From NCBI GenBank assembly GCA_902779055.1, contig CACZAD010000007.1, forward strand, positions 434,001 to 498,000: a stretch of 64,000 nucleotides of DNA. The letters are read 5' to 3'. Positions 42,345 through 50,687 of the stretch are shown here, in pieces (within the stretch, counting starts at the first letter, position 1; every line of letters starts with the position of its first letter). The position numbers and the translations under genes were made by a program. The stretch comes from Fibrobacter succinogenes. Lineage in GTDB: Bacteria > Fibrobacterota > Fibrobacteria > Fibrobacterales > Fibrobacteraceae. The notes under the pieces were generated by a model. The model saw only the letters and a list, made by a program, of their open reading frames with translations, did not search any database and was not told the origin of the DNA.

Positions 42345-43475
42345 TTATAGTGTTATTTTTCCCGCAGTAGCGAGAAGCCCAATCATATACAACATTCCAT
42401 CATAATAACGCCAAAAACGGTAAGGTACAGAGAGCGCTGCAAGGCGCTTTACAAAAGGCGTGATAAGCGGATCGTCCTTGTCGAGAACTTGAGTCGCAGC
42501 GGCGTTCATGGCGATAAGTCCCGGCGTAGCATTTCTCCCTTGATGCGGATACGGCCCTCCGTCTACGGCATAGTCCGAGAGGTAGGGATTGCAATTATGG
42601 AAAAAGTGCAGAATGCGCAGGCAGAGTTCTTTTTCGCTTTCGTCCCCGTGGAAGATGGAATAGTCGAGGCTCAAGTTGAGCGCGACGCGCCAGGCATCTC
42701 CGCTGAAGTTGTTGCTTTCGGGGAACCACGGCATGGCCTTTGGTGTTCCGTCGTATTCGGCGTAGTCTGGGCAAAGTCCCGTGACGGGGTGGGCCGCTTT
42801 TTGCAAAAAGTTTATGCTTGCGCTCGCGACGTCAAACCACGAATTGTCGCCAGTGGCTTCGGCAAACATTCGGTAAAACGCCATCATGTGATAGCTGGGA
42901 TCGGTAAAGTCGTTGCCGAGAACGGGAGAAAATTTGATGAGGTTGTTCTCAGGATCGATCATCGGACCGACAAGCTCATTTTTGGACTTGTATTTGATGT
43001 TGGTGATGAGTTCGATGGCTTCTTGCCGGAGGTCTTCGCGGTTGAAGTTCTTGGCCGCAAGGAGGAGCGCTGCTGCAAAGAATTCTTCGCTGTCGGGTGA
43101 TGCTCCCGGATCCATCATGGAAAAGTCTGTAGTATTGACCTGCCATGAAAAGTAGCCTTGGTGAGGACCTTCGTTGTTGCGGATGAACCTTTTAGAAAAA
43201 TTCCAGAGCTTGTCGAACGTATCTTCGTGGTCTGTCAGCGCGGCGATGAACATGCCGTAACCCATACCCTCGGAGCGGATTTCGTCGTGCCCAATGTCGA
43301 TGATGTAAGCCATGTCGTCGGACGCTTCGAAATAGATGCGCTCGTCGATGGGATCACCTTCAAAAAGTTTGCTATAGGCATTCTGAATAAGCTGATCCGC
43401 AAAATTGGGACCATATCCAGCTTCAACAAATAAATCGCGCGTAGGGTAGCGTTCTAACATTTTCCTCAGTTCCAA
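42345..43475 (-). CDS. Glycoside hydrolase family 8, Rex-like exo-oligoxylanase
   Basis: A 376-residue GH8 enzyme without signal peptide. The catalytic acid Glu69 lies in IRSEGMGYGMF and a candidate base Asp260 in NNFSGDAWRVALNLS, both where the reducing-end xylose-releasing exo-oligoxylanase (Rex) has them. The start ERYPTRDLFVEAGYG and the motif GYFSWQVNTTD also favour Rex over cellulase or chitosanase members. Rex trims xylooligosaccharides in the cytoplasm after uptake, which fits a plant-fibre degrader. It is followed at 12 bases by the MORN-FISUMP gene and is divergent from the TrxR-like gene. Specificity is inferred. Confidence 0.88.
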   Translation of the reverse strand: MELRKMLERYPTRDLFVEAGYGPNFADQLIQNAYSKLFEGDPIDERIYFEASDDMAYIIDIGHDEIRSEGMGYGMFIAALTDHEDTFDKLWNFSKRFIRNNEGPHQGYFSWQVNTTDFSMMDPGASPDSEEFFAAALLLAAKNFNREDLRQEAIELITNIKYKSKNELVGPMIDPENNLIKFSPVLGNDFTDPSYHMMAFYRMFAEATGDNSWFDVASASINFLQKAAHPVTGLCPDYAEYDGTPKAMPWFPESNNFSGDAWRVALNLSLDYSIFHGDESEKELCLRILHFFHNCNPYLSDYAVDGGPYPHQGRNATPGLIAMNAAATQVLDKDDPLITPFVKRLAALSVPYRFWRYYDGMLYMIGLLATAGKITL

Positions 43476-43537
43476 TAATCCGTTATTTTTACTTATTTTA
43501 AAATAAATAATTTCGTATCTTTTGGTAGGAGGCTACT

Positions 43538-44404
43538 ATGTCAGATGTATTGATTTTAGGTTACGGACCGGCAGGTGTGTCGGCGGCTCTTTATGCCCTT
43601 CGTTCTGGGCTTGACGTTCAACTTGTGGGCAAGGACGTTGGCGCTTTGGCCAAGGCTCACAAGATCGAAAATTATTTTGGCTTGAAGGAACCCCTTACGG
43701 GTGAAGAACTTGCCAAAATCGGTAAGGAACAGGCTCGTGCGCTTGGTGCAAAGATTGTCGATGATGAGGTGACTGACCTTATGTTCGACGGCTTTGGTTT
43801 TGTAGCCAATGGCTTGAAGGGAACTTACCAGGGAAAGGTTTGTGTGATGGCCACGGGTGCTGCACGCAAAAAGACTCCGCTCCCAGGTATGGCCGAAATG
43901 GAAGGTCACGGCGTGAGCTACTGTGCCGTGTGCGATGCGTTCTTTTATCGTAAAAAGAATGTGGCCGTGCTTGGTTCGGGCGAATACGCCTTGCACGAAG
44001 CGACTGAACTTTTGTCTGTTGTCGGTAGCGTGACCCTCTTGACGAACGGTGCTGAACTGACGGCTAAATTCCCGGACGAAGTGAAAATTGAAACCCGCAA
44101 GATTACGGGGCTCAAAGGCGCAGGGCAGTTTGAAGGCGTAAAGTTTGACGATGGTCTCGAAGCCAATTTTGACGGCATGTTCGTCGCTATGGGTAGCGCG
44201 AATGCGACGGATTTAGCTTTGAAGGCTGGCGCTGCGTTCGATGCCGGAAAACTCGTTTTGGATAAGGATTTTCAGACGACCGTTCCGGGGCTCTTTGCTG
44301 CTGGCGACTGCACAGGTGGCACGCTCCAGGTGGCTGTGGCCGTTGGCGAGGGCGCTATTGCTGGCCTTGCTGCGATTAAGTACCTTAGAGAACATAGAGA
44401 GTAA
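43538..44404 (+). CDS. Thioredoxin reductase-like flavoprotein
   Basis: A 288-residue two-domain FAD/NAD(P)H oxidoreductase. FAD loop LGYGPAGVSAALYAL (7-21), the redox pair Cys129-x-x-Cys132 in SYCAVCDAFFY, a second Rossmann VLGSGEYALHEA and the FAD end GLFAAGDCTGGTLQVAVAVGEGA. It is slightly shorter than TrxB (about 310) and the second GxGxxA reads GSGEYA. So a thioredoxin or thioredoxin-like partner is likely but which one is unknown. GGTAGGAGG precedes the start. Followed after 12 bases by a radical SAM gene; together they may form a redox-linked pair. A TTATTTT-AAAATAA palindrome (43493-43506) lies in the divergent promoter region. Confidence 0.9.
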   Translation: MSDVLILGYGPAGVSAALYALRSGLDVQLVGKDVGALAKAHKIENYFGLKEPLTGEELAKIGKEQARALGAKIVDDEVTDLMFDGFGFVANGLKGTYQGKVCVMATGAARKKTPLPGMAEMEGHGVSYCAVCDAFFYRKKNVAVLGSGEYALHEATELLSVVGSVTLLTNGAELTAKFPDEVKIETRKITGLKGAGQFEGVKFDDGLEANFDGMFVAMGSANATDLALKAGAAFDAGKLVLDKDFQTTVPGLFAAGDCTGGTLQVAVAVGEGAIAGLAAIKYLREHRE

Positions 44405-44416
44405 GGCACGCTGAAA

Positions 44417-45283
44417 ATGCGTCGCGTTACTTTACTCACAAATCCTGACGTTTGCAATTTGCGTTGTCCGCTGTGTTTTTTGAACCAGCGGGCTTTTGCG
44501 TTTGGTTTTGGCGAAATGCCTTTTGAAGTTGCGCGGGTGGCGATCGAAAAGTATGCTGCGGAACGTGACGCTTTGGGGAGGCGCATGTTGCGTGAAGTCA
44601 TCCCTTCGACGATGGGGGAACCTCTACTTTATTCGCATTTTGATGAATTGTTGGAGTTGTGTAGGGCGCTTGAAATCCCGCTGAACCTCACGACGAACGG
44701 GACGTTTCCTGGAAAGTGGGGAAGTGATGCTGCGATGGAATTGCTGTTGCGCTCGTGCTGCGATATCAAGGTGAGTTATTTGGCTTCGGAACAGTTTGAT
44801 GGCTGGAAAGCGAACGTCGAAAAGTTGGTTCGGGTGCGCGATAGGCTGCGTGAGAATGCTGAGAGCGCGGGGGACGCTGGTGTAAAATGTGCGGAAACTG
44901 CGGAATCGAGAGTCGCGACGGTCTCGCTGCAAGTGACGTTGCACAAAAAGAATTTGCAGGATTTGCCTGCGTTGGTGTCGTGGGCTTCTGCAATTGGGGT
45001 TGATCGAATCAAGTGGAATAAAGTGGTGTTGTTGAAATGTGTTCCACCTGAATTTCGAAAAGAATATGAACTTACTGAAGACGATGTAGCTTTACTGCGG
45101 TCTCGACTGAAGTCGACTAATGTACATTGTGAGGGAAGCTTGTTTTTTACGGATTCCCATAATGGCGATTGTGCTATGGGCGGTGTGTGTGGTGATTCTT
45201 GCCCATTTATGGACGAAATCTGGATTTTACCGGACGGAAGCGAGAATCATTGCCCTGATCCTGAACATAGATTCGGCATGTGA
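44417..45283 (+). CDS. Radical SAM protein with Cys-rich C-terminus
   Basis: A 288-residue radical SAM enzyme. The cluster motif is Cys13-x3-Cys17-x2-Cys20 (DVCNLRCPLC). PSTMGEPLLYSHF is the GGE-like SAM-binding motif and LNLTTNGTF the following strand. The C-terminus (CAMGGVCGDSCPFMDEIWILPDGSENHCPDPEH) holds five or more Cys, resembling a SPASM-type auxiliary cluster domain. SPASM enzymes often modify peptides, but no small peptide gene is visible next to it, only the TrxR-like gene upstream. Middle region contains a stretch of simple charged sequence (RENAESAGDAGVKCAETAES). Substrate unknown. Confidence 0.85.
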   Translation: MRRVTLLTNPDVCNLRCPLCFLNQRAFAFGFGEMPFEVARVAIEKYAAERDALGRRMLREVIPSTMGEPLLYSHFDELLELCRALEIPLNLTTNGTFPGKWGSDAAMELLLRSCCDIKVSYLASEQFDGWKANVEKLVRVRDRLRENAESAGDAGVKCAETAESRVATVSLQVTLHKKNLQDLPALVSWASAIGVDRIKWNKVVLLKCVPPEFRKEYELTEDDVALLRSRLKSTNVHCEGSLFFTDSHNGDCAMGGVCGDSCPFMDEIWILPDGSENHCPDPEHRFGM

Positions 45284-45304
45284 AAAAAAAAACGAAAAAT
45301 TGAA

Positions 45305-45321
45305 TAGTATTTAAAATACTA
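45305..45321. promoter_or_regulatory. 17-bp palindrome upstream of the R-M island
   Basis: TAGTATTT-A-AAATACTA, perfect 8+1+8, ending nine bases before the -35 box of the island's promoter. Suits an operator for a controller protein, but no controller gene is adjacent; the KilA-N protein is the only candidate in the island. Confidence 0.4.
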
Positions 45322-45330
45322 CAAAAAATC

Positions 45331-45359
45331 TTGCTTTCTAAAAAAGAAATGATTATATT
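45331..45359 (+). promoter_or_regulatory. Putative promoter of the R-M island
   Basis: TTGCTT (45331-45336), 17-base spacer, TATATT (45354-45359). The expected transcription start falls at or next to the ATG at 45366, which would make a leaderless mRNA unless translation starts downstream. Confidence 0.5.
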
Positions 45360-45365
45360 TGTGGC

Positions 45366-45950
45366 ATGAAAAATGTCGAGTATGTCATTTTGAGTGATAT
45401 TGCTACACTTTCGGTGGGGTTTCCGTTCCGGAATACTTGTATTCCGGGGGAGTCCGGCGTGTTGGCGTGTTTTTTGCGCGATGTTGATTTGGATGGTTCG
45501 CTGAATGTGGGTGGGTTAAAACGCGTGGAAGATGTAAAGCCCAATGACTCACATTTGGCGGTGGCGGGCGATATCGTGTTTAGGTCTAGGGGCGTGTCGT
45601 TTGTTTCGGCGGTTGTGCCTCCTTTGGACGAAGATTTGCTCGTTGTGGCTCCTATGATCCGTATTCGTGTTGATTCAACGCGAATTGTGCCCGAATATTT
45701 GGCTTGGTATATAAACGGAGCTAACGGGGCTGCGTATTTCAAAGAATTTGCTAAGGGTACGGCGATGCCGCTTATCAGCAAGGGCGTGCTTGAAAAAATG
45801 CCTGTCAAGTTGCCCAGCTTGCAGGCTCAACGGAATATTATTGAACTTGTTGATTTGGGGCGCCGCGAGTGCGAAATCTTGACACAAATTGTCAAGCAAA
45901 AGAATTTAATTTTAGAAACGGAAATTTCAAAGTACTTGGAGTCACTATGA
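45366..45950 (+). CDS. Half-size type I restriction specificity protein (single TRD)
   Basis: A 194-residue HsdS-like protein with one target recognition domain. VILSDIATLSVGFPFRN is a typical TRD start, GDIVFRSRGVSFVSAVVP the middle, and LPSLQAQRNIIELVDLGRRECEILTQI the conserved helix that joins TRDs in HsdS (compare LPPLEEQKKIAATL in the full-size HsdS here). One TRD is half the usual number; half-S proteins can pair to recognise palindromic sites. The stop overlaps the hsdM start (ATGA), so they are translationally coupled. No sequence repeats shared with the second hsdS were seen, arguing against shuffling between them. Confidence 0.75.
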   Translation: MKNVEYVILSDIATLSVGFPFRNTCIPGESGVLACFLRDVDLDGSLNVGGLKRVEDVKPNDSHLAVAGDIVFRSRGVSFVSAVVPPLDEDLLVVAPMIRIRVDSTRIVPEYLAWYINGANGAAYFKEFAKGTAMPLISKGVLEKMPVKLPSLQAQRNIIELVDLGRRECEILTQIVKQKNLILETEISKYLESL

Positions 45951-47515
45951 GTGAAGTAAAAAGCGAAAAAATCGATCAAGATGTTATTAACGCTGCCGCC
46001 TGGGCTGCGTGCGATACCTTCCGCGGTGCGGTTGACCCGGCGCAGTATAAGGACTACATTCTGGTGATGCTGTTCTTGAAGTATATGTCGGATGTGTGGA
46101 AAGATCACTACGACGCTTATGGCAAACAGTATGGCGGCGATGAGGCGCGAATCCTCCGCAAGCTGGAACGCGAACGTTTTGTGCTTCCGAAGGTAGAAAT
46201 CAAGAATGACAAGGGCAAGGTCACTGACACTTTTGTTGCGGACTATTACAGTCTTTACAATCGACGCACGGCAGACAACATCGGCGACTTGATCAATATC
46301 GTTCTTGATAAGATTGAAACACAGAACAGGCTCAAGCTCGAAGGCGTGTTCCGCAACATCGACTTCAATTCCGAACCGAATTTAGGCAAGACGAAGGACC
46401 GCAACCGTCGCTTGCGTACTCTACTCGAAGACTTCCATAAAGATGAACTTGACATGTCGCCGAGTCGCGTTTCCGAAGATATCATCGGCAACACCTATAT
46501 GTACCTGTTGGAACGTTTCGGTGCCGAGGCGGGCAAGAAGGCTGGCGAATTTTTTACCCCATTTGATGTGACGGAGCTTGTAGCGAAACTGGCCGCTCCG
46601 AAGGACGGCGACAAGATTTGCGACCCGACATGTGGTGCGGGCGGACTCTTGTTACAAGGCGGCAAACAAGTGCCAAGCGGAAACTTCGCTCTCTTTGGCC
46701 AGGAATCCAACGGTAGCACCTGGGCCCTTTGCCGCATGAACATGTTCATCCATAGTATGGATAGCGCCCGCATTGAATGGGGCGACACACTCAACAGCCC
46801 AATGCTTGTCGAGAAGGACAAGTTGATGAAATTCAACGTGGTGGTAGCGAATCCGCCATTCAGCCTTGACAAATGGGGTGCCGAAAACGCCGAAAGCGAC
46901 CCCTACAAGCGATTCTTCCGTGGTGTTCCGCCTAAGAGCAAGGGCGACTGGGCTTTTATTACGCACATGGTTGAGACGGGCCTTGCTGGCGAAGGTCGCG
47001 TTGTTGTCGTGGTGCCGCATGGCGTGCTGTTCCGTGGGGCTTCTGAAGGCAAAATCCGTGAAGCTATGATTCGCGAAAACCTGCTGGATGCGGTGATTGG
47101 ACTCCCGGAAAACTTGTTCCCGACTACGAGCATTCCTGTGGCAATTTTGATATTCGACCGTAGCCGTGAAATTGCCGGCAAGAACGCAAAACGCAAGGAT
47201 GTTCTGTTTATTGATGCTAGCCGCGAATTTGTGCAGGGCAAAAAGCAGAATTCGCTCTCCGAAGAGAATATCTCGAAGATCGTGAATACTTACAAGAAGC
47301 GCAAGAATGTGGACAAGTACGCCCATGTCGCCACTTTCGACGAAATCGAGAGCAACGAATTCAACCTGAATATCCCGCGCTACGTGGATACCTTTGAAGA
47401 TGAAGCTCCTATTGATGTGGATGCTGTACAGAAGGACATCGACCGCCTTGAAAAGGAACTCGCCGAAGTCCGTAAGCAGATGGCCCAAAAGCTGAAGGAG
47501 ATTAAGCGGGGATAA
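45947..47515 (+). CDS. hsdM: Type I restriction-modification methyltransferase subunit
   Basis: N6-adenine DNA methyltransferase of the type I complex. The 522-residue protein has the HsdM N-terminal helical domain (AAWAACDTFRGAVDPAQYKDYILVMLFLKY), AGEFFTPFDVTELVAKL, the SAM-binding motif DPTCGAGGLLL and catalytic NPPF in VVVANPPFSLDKW. The C-terminus has a coiled coil (DRLEKELAEVRKQMAQKLKEIK) that holds HsdS. ATG at 45947 overlaps the upstream half-HsdS stop. Base composition resembles the chromosome (30 G+C in the 60 bases at 46381), unlike the AT-rich cargo downstream. Confidence 0.97.
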   Translation: MSEVKSEKIDQDVINAAAWAACDTFRGAVDPAQYKDYILVMLFLKYMSDVWKDHYDAYGKQYGGDEARILRKLERERFVLPKVEIKNDKGKVTDTFVADYYSLYNRRTADNIGDLINIVLDKIETQNRLKLEGVFRNIDFNSEPNLGKTKDRNRRLRTLLEDFHKDELDMSPSRVSEDIIGNTYMYLLERFGAEAGKKAGEFFTPFDVTELVAKLAAPKDGDKICDPTCGAGGLLLQGGKQVPSGNFALFGQESNGSTWALCRMNMFIHSMDSARIEWGDTLNSPMLVEKDKLMKFNVVVANPPFSLDKWGAENAESDPYKRFFRGVPPKSKGDWAFITHMVETGLAGEGRVVVVVPHGVLFRGASEGKIREAMIRENLLDAVIGLPENLFPTTSIPVAILIFDRSREIAGKNAKRKDVLFIDASREFVQGKKQNSLSEENISKIVNTYKKRKNVDKYAHVATFDEIESNEFNLNIPRYVDTFEDEAPIDVDAVQKDIDRLEKELAEVRKQMAQKLKEIKRG

Positions 47516-47564
47516 GGATCGTTTTGCATCGGCTAAAAAAATAAGGCAGAGATAGGAGCGAAAT

Positions 47565-48437
47565 ATGGTAAAAGTAAAAAAGATGATTCAGATGAAAAAA
47601 GAAACGATTCATGCCTTAGGGATTGATATTGGCATTTATACCACAGATTTTGAAAATGAGTATATTTCAATGACTGATATCGCAAAATACCGTAATGAAG
47701 ATGATCCCCGTTTTGTCATCCAAAACTGGATGCGTAATCGTAATACAATAGAATTTCTAGCTGTATGGGAGTGCCTCCATAATCCAGATTTTAACCGTGT
47801 GCATTTCGACACGGTTAAAAATGACGCCGGTTTAAACCGATTTGTTATGACCCCAACAAAGTGGATTGAACAAACAAATGCTAAGGGTATTGTTTGTAAG
47901 TTTGGTCGATACGGTGGTGGAATTTTTGCACATAGCGATATTGCTATGGAATTTGCTTCGTGGATATCTCCTGAATTCAAACTGTATATTGTCAAGGATT
48001 ATCGACGCCTAAAATCGGACGAAAGCAGCCGCCTGTCCCTAAATTGGAACCTGAATAGGGAAATTTCCAAGCTGAACTACAGGATTCATACTGACGCGAT
48101 TAAGGGAAAACTCATTTTGCCGCAGTTGACCCCGATGCAGAAGAGTTTTGTTTATGCCGATGAAGCTGATCTATTGAATGTGGCTCTTTTTGGAGAAACC
48201 GCCAAGGAATGGCGGATCAAAAATCCGGACAAAAAAGGGAATATTAGGGATTATGCCGATATTCCGCATCTTTTGGTTTTGGCGAACCTTGAAAGCTACA
48301 ATGCCATTTTGATAAAGGAAGGAATGGCGCAATCAGAGCGACTCGTAAAACTGCGTGAAACAGCAGAAAATCAACTAGAAACTATTCTGTCGCTTGATTT
48401 ACAGAAGCCGATTTTGGTAGGAAACGAAAAGAATTGA
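47565..48437 (+). CDS. KilA-N domain protein
   Basis: A 290-residue protein with a KilA-N DNA-binding domain at about residues 15-155 (YISMTDIAKYRNEDDPRFVIQNWMRN, EFLAVWECLHNPDF, GRYGGGIFAHSDIAMEFASWISPEFKLYIVKDYRRL). The rest is helical, ending in a charged region. KilA-N proteins are common in phages and also in R-M and defence islands, where their role is unclear; DNA binding is likely. It lies 49 bases after hsdM and just before a perfect inverted repeat (48445-48472). AGATAGGAG precedes the start. Two further Met codons (MIQMKK) could serve as starts. Confidence 0.88.
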   Translation: MVKVKKMIQMKKETIHALGIDIGIYTTDFENEYISMTDIAKYRNEDDPRFVIQNWMRNRNTIEFLAVWECLHNPDFNRVHFDTVKNDAGLNRFVMTPTKWIEQTNAKGIVCKFGRYGGGIFAHSDIAMEFASWISPEFKLYIVKDYRRLKSDESSRLSLNWNLNREISKLNYRIHTDAIKGKLILPQLTPMQKSFVYADEADLLNVALFGETAKEWRIKNPDKKGNIRDYADIPHLLVLANLESYNAILIKEGMAQSERLVKLRETAENQLETILSLDLQKPILVGNEKN

Positions 48438-48444
48438 GAAATAG

Positions 48445-48472
48445 ACCATTTTCGTAGGGCTACGAAAATGGT
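48445..48472. repeat. Perfect inverted repeat at the KilA-N / KAP junction
   Basis: ACCATTTTCGTAG-GG-CTACGAAAATGGT: 13-bp arms with a 2-base centre, beginning eight bases after the KilA-N stop. No T-run follows, so it is not a standard terminator. It could be an operator or recombination site. A second perfect inverted repeat lies before hsdR (53549-53579). Confidence 0.85.
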
Positions 48473-48494
48473 TGACGAAAACAAAGGACGAAAT

Positions 48495-50687
48495 ATGTCA
48501 AACAGCAACAAGCACATTGAAGAATTTCTGGACTACTACCTGAACGTGGAGCAGTCTCCCGATTATGCGGTGTTGATTACGGGCTGCTGGGGTTCGGGCA
48601 AGACATATTTTATTAGGCAGTATCTAGAAGGCAGGGGTGCTGCTGGAAAGGATGTGGTCAAGGAAACCGATTGGTTGACGGGGTTTGAAAAATATACGGT
48701 TGTTTATGTCAGCCTATTTGGAATGAAAATGCGAGACGATATCAACAAAAAAATAGAACGCATTTTGCATCCAAAAATCAACTCAAAAAATCTTAAGTAT
48801 TTACCGGACGCAATTTCTTTGGTAAGTGATTTGGCAGGAATTGCCGTAGAAACGGCTGTAACCGCGACAATGACTCTTACTACAAGCGGTTCGGCCGCAT
48901 CTTTCGCTGTTCCGGCTGGCGTTGCGGCGAAAAAAGCATTTGGATCTTTTTTTAAAAATATCCTAACGAAAATTTTTAATAGGAAAAAAGATGTTGAATA
49001 TTTTTCATCTGATTTCTTGGAAGAAATAAAAAAGAAACGATTGGTCGTTGTTTTTGATGATGTTGAACGCGCTGATATGCCGCTTCCCGAACTACTTGGT
49101 TATCTGAATGAATATGTGGAACATCTGCATGTTCCCTGTATTTTGCTTGCGGATAAGGAAAAATGGGAAGAAGCGCAAAAATGTCAAGAAGATAAATCGA
49201 CTCTTCACCATTTGTCTAGCACCAAAGAAAAAGTGATTGGCAAGGAATTCCAAATACAGACGGATTGTCAAAATGTTGTAAATGCTTGGCTTTCACCAGA
49301 AATTGGATATCTAGATATAGATGATAATGTGAAAAAAGCTTGGTGGGAAAATAGAGATTGTATATATGAAATGTTTTCTGCGCTTGACAATGCGAAAATA
49401 AAGTATTCGAAAGTGGAAGTAGATTTATCTTTGCAACAAAACGAACAAAATGAATATGACCAAGAACAGATGAGAGAATATGTCCTAAAGATGCCAAATC
49501 GCAACTATAGAGCGCTTAAACAAACGATAAAAGATTTTAATCATTTATGTTGCCATTTTGCTCCAAATTTAGGGAATCTAATTCTTTCTTCAAAATCAAA
49601 GGATTTGGGTTATCTGAAATATTTTCTTCGTTATTTTCTAATAATGAAGTATGGCGCGACAATAGGGATTTTGGATGCAAATACAATTGGAGAAAGCCGG
49701 CCTGCATGGACGGGATTAAAATTGCAAAATAACAAATTTCCTGCAAAAAAAGATTCGTTATCAAATTGGCATTGCTTTGTAAAAGTATGTTACAGCTTTT
49801 ACACTGTTGACGAATTTCCAATGCGAGAATGGTTGATATTGAATTATTTCGATAGAGATAAAACTTTTAATGACATCCGTTCGTCTAGTTGGTTTGCTGG
49901 GAGACCAATATATTTGATTGGTTTGATGTGTGAATCATGGTGGAATTTGTCTGATGAACAAACGACGGAATGTTATAATGCAATAAAGGAATCGTTGAAT
50001 TGCGAAAACAACGATAATGAAAAACTGATTAAAGATCCAACTTTACTAATGAAACTTTTTGCTGTTTTGAATTTGGTGGCAAAAGAAGCATCAGTAAACA
50101 TTGACGCCAACCAATTGTTAAATCAATATTTAGATAATCATTCTGACGCAATAGAGTTTGGAAAAATTATAAGCGTTGATTCATTAGTGCGAAATTATTC
50201 TCTTGAAGAAAACGATAAAGTTTTGCTGGACTCTTTTAGAAATCGGTTGCTAGCGATTTTCAACGAAAGAACAAATATTTTTGCAAAAAGTGAATCTCAT
50301 TTTTTCAAGGATTTGACATCTGAGGATATCAACGCTTTTAACCGGGCTTGTAATACTATTCAGCACATATCTCACTCTGAAACGGATTTCCAGTGGTTTA
50401 TGGCAGATGTAAAAAAATTTGTTGATAATTTCTGTTTGCTTGAAAGTTATAAGAAGCATGAAATACTCCAAATAATGGAACATCGTTATTTGAATATTCC
50501 CAAGGATTATGATTTAAAAAAAGAGAAAAAGTTTTTGGATGATTTAAAAGAAGCTTGCCTAAAACGAGTAAATCAAAAATATGACGTGCCTTTGCCGAGT
50601 ATTTTTACGTTAAAACAGATGATTGAAAAGATAGAACAAATTGAAAATATCAAAAATTTGTTTGTAAACAAGGAGGCTGACAAATGA
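48495..50687 (+). CDS. KAP-like P-loop NTPase
   Basis: A 730-residue NTPase. Walker A ITGCWGSGKTYF (28-39), Walker B RLVVVFDDVERADM (about 181-194), and VPCILLADKEKWEE after it as the sensor 1-type strand, in the style of KAP NTPases. Between Walker A and B lies a hydrophobic stretch (LVSDLAGIAVETAVTATMTL to SFAVPAGVAAKKAF, about 109-150), matching the KAP habit of membrane helices inserted in the NTPase domain. The C-terminal 450 residues are helical and unrecognised. ATG at 48495 has AAAGGACG upstream. Strongly AT-rich (18 G+C in 60 bases at 49501). Several KAP and STAND-like NTPases act in phage defence; that role here is inference. Confidence 0.78.
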   Translation: MSNSNKHIEEFLDYYLNVEQSPDYAVLITGCWGSGKTYFIRQYLEGRGAAGKDVVKETDWLTGFEKYTVVYVSLFGMKMRDDINKKIERILHPKINSKNLKYLPDAISLVSDLAGIAVETAVTATMTLTTSGSAASFAVPAGVAAKKAFGSFFKNILTKIFNRKKDVEYFSSDFLEEIKKKRLVVVFDDVERADMPLPELLGYLNEYVEHLHVPCILLADKEKWEEAQKCQEDKSTLHHLSSTKEKVIGKEFQIQTDCQNVVNAWLSPEIGYLDIDDNVKKAWWENRDCIYEMFSALDNAKIKYSKVEVDLSLQQNEQNEYDQEQMREYVLKMPNRNYRALKQTIKDFNHLCCHFAPNLGNLILSSKSKDLGYLKYFLRYFLIMKYGATIGILDANTIGESRPAWTGLKLQNNKFPAKKDSLSNWHCFVKVCYSFYTVDEFPMREWLILNYFDRDKTFNDIRSSSWFAGRPIYLIGLMCESWWNLSDEQTTECYNAIKESLNCENNDNEKLIKDPTLLMKLFAVLNLVAKEASVNIDANQLLNQYLDNHSDAIEFGKIISVDSLVRNYSLEENDKVLLDSFRNRLLAIFNERTNIFAKSESHFFKDLTSEDINAFNRACNTIQHISHSETDFQWFMADVKKFVDNFCLLESYKKHEILQIMEHRYLNIPKDYDLKKEKKFLDDLKEACLKRVNQKYDVPLPSIFTLKQMIEKIEQIENIKNLFVNKEADK

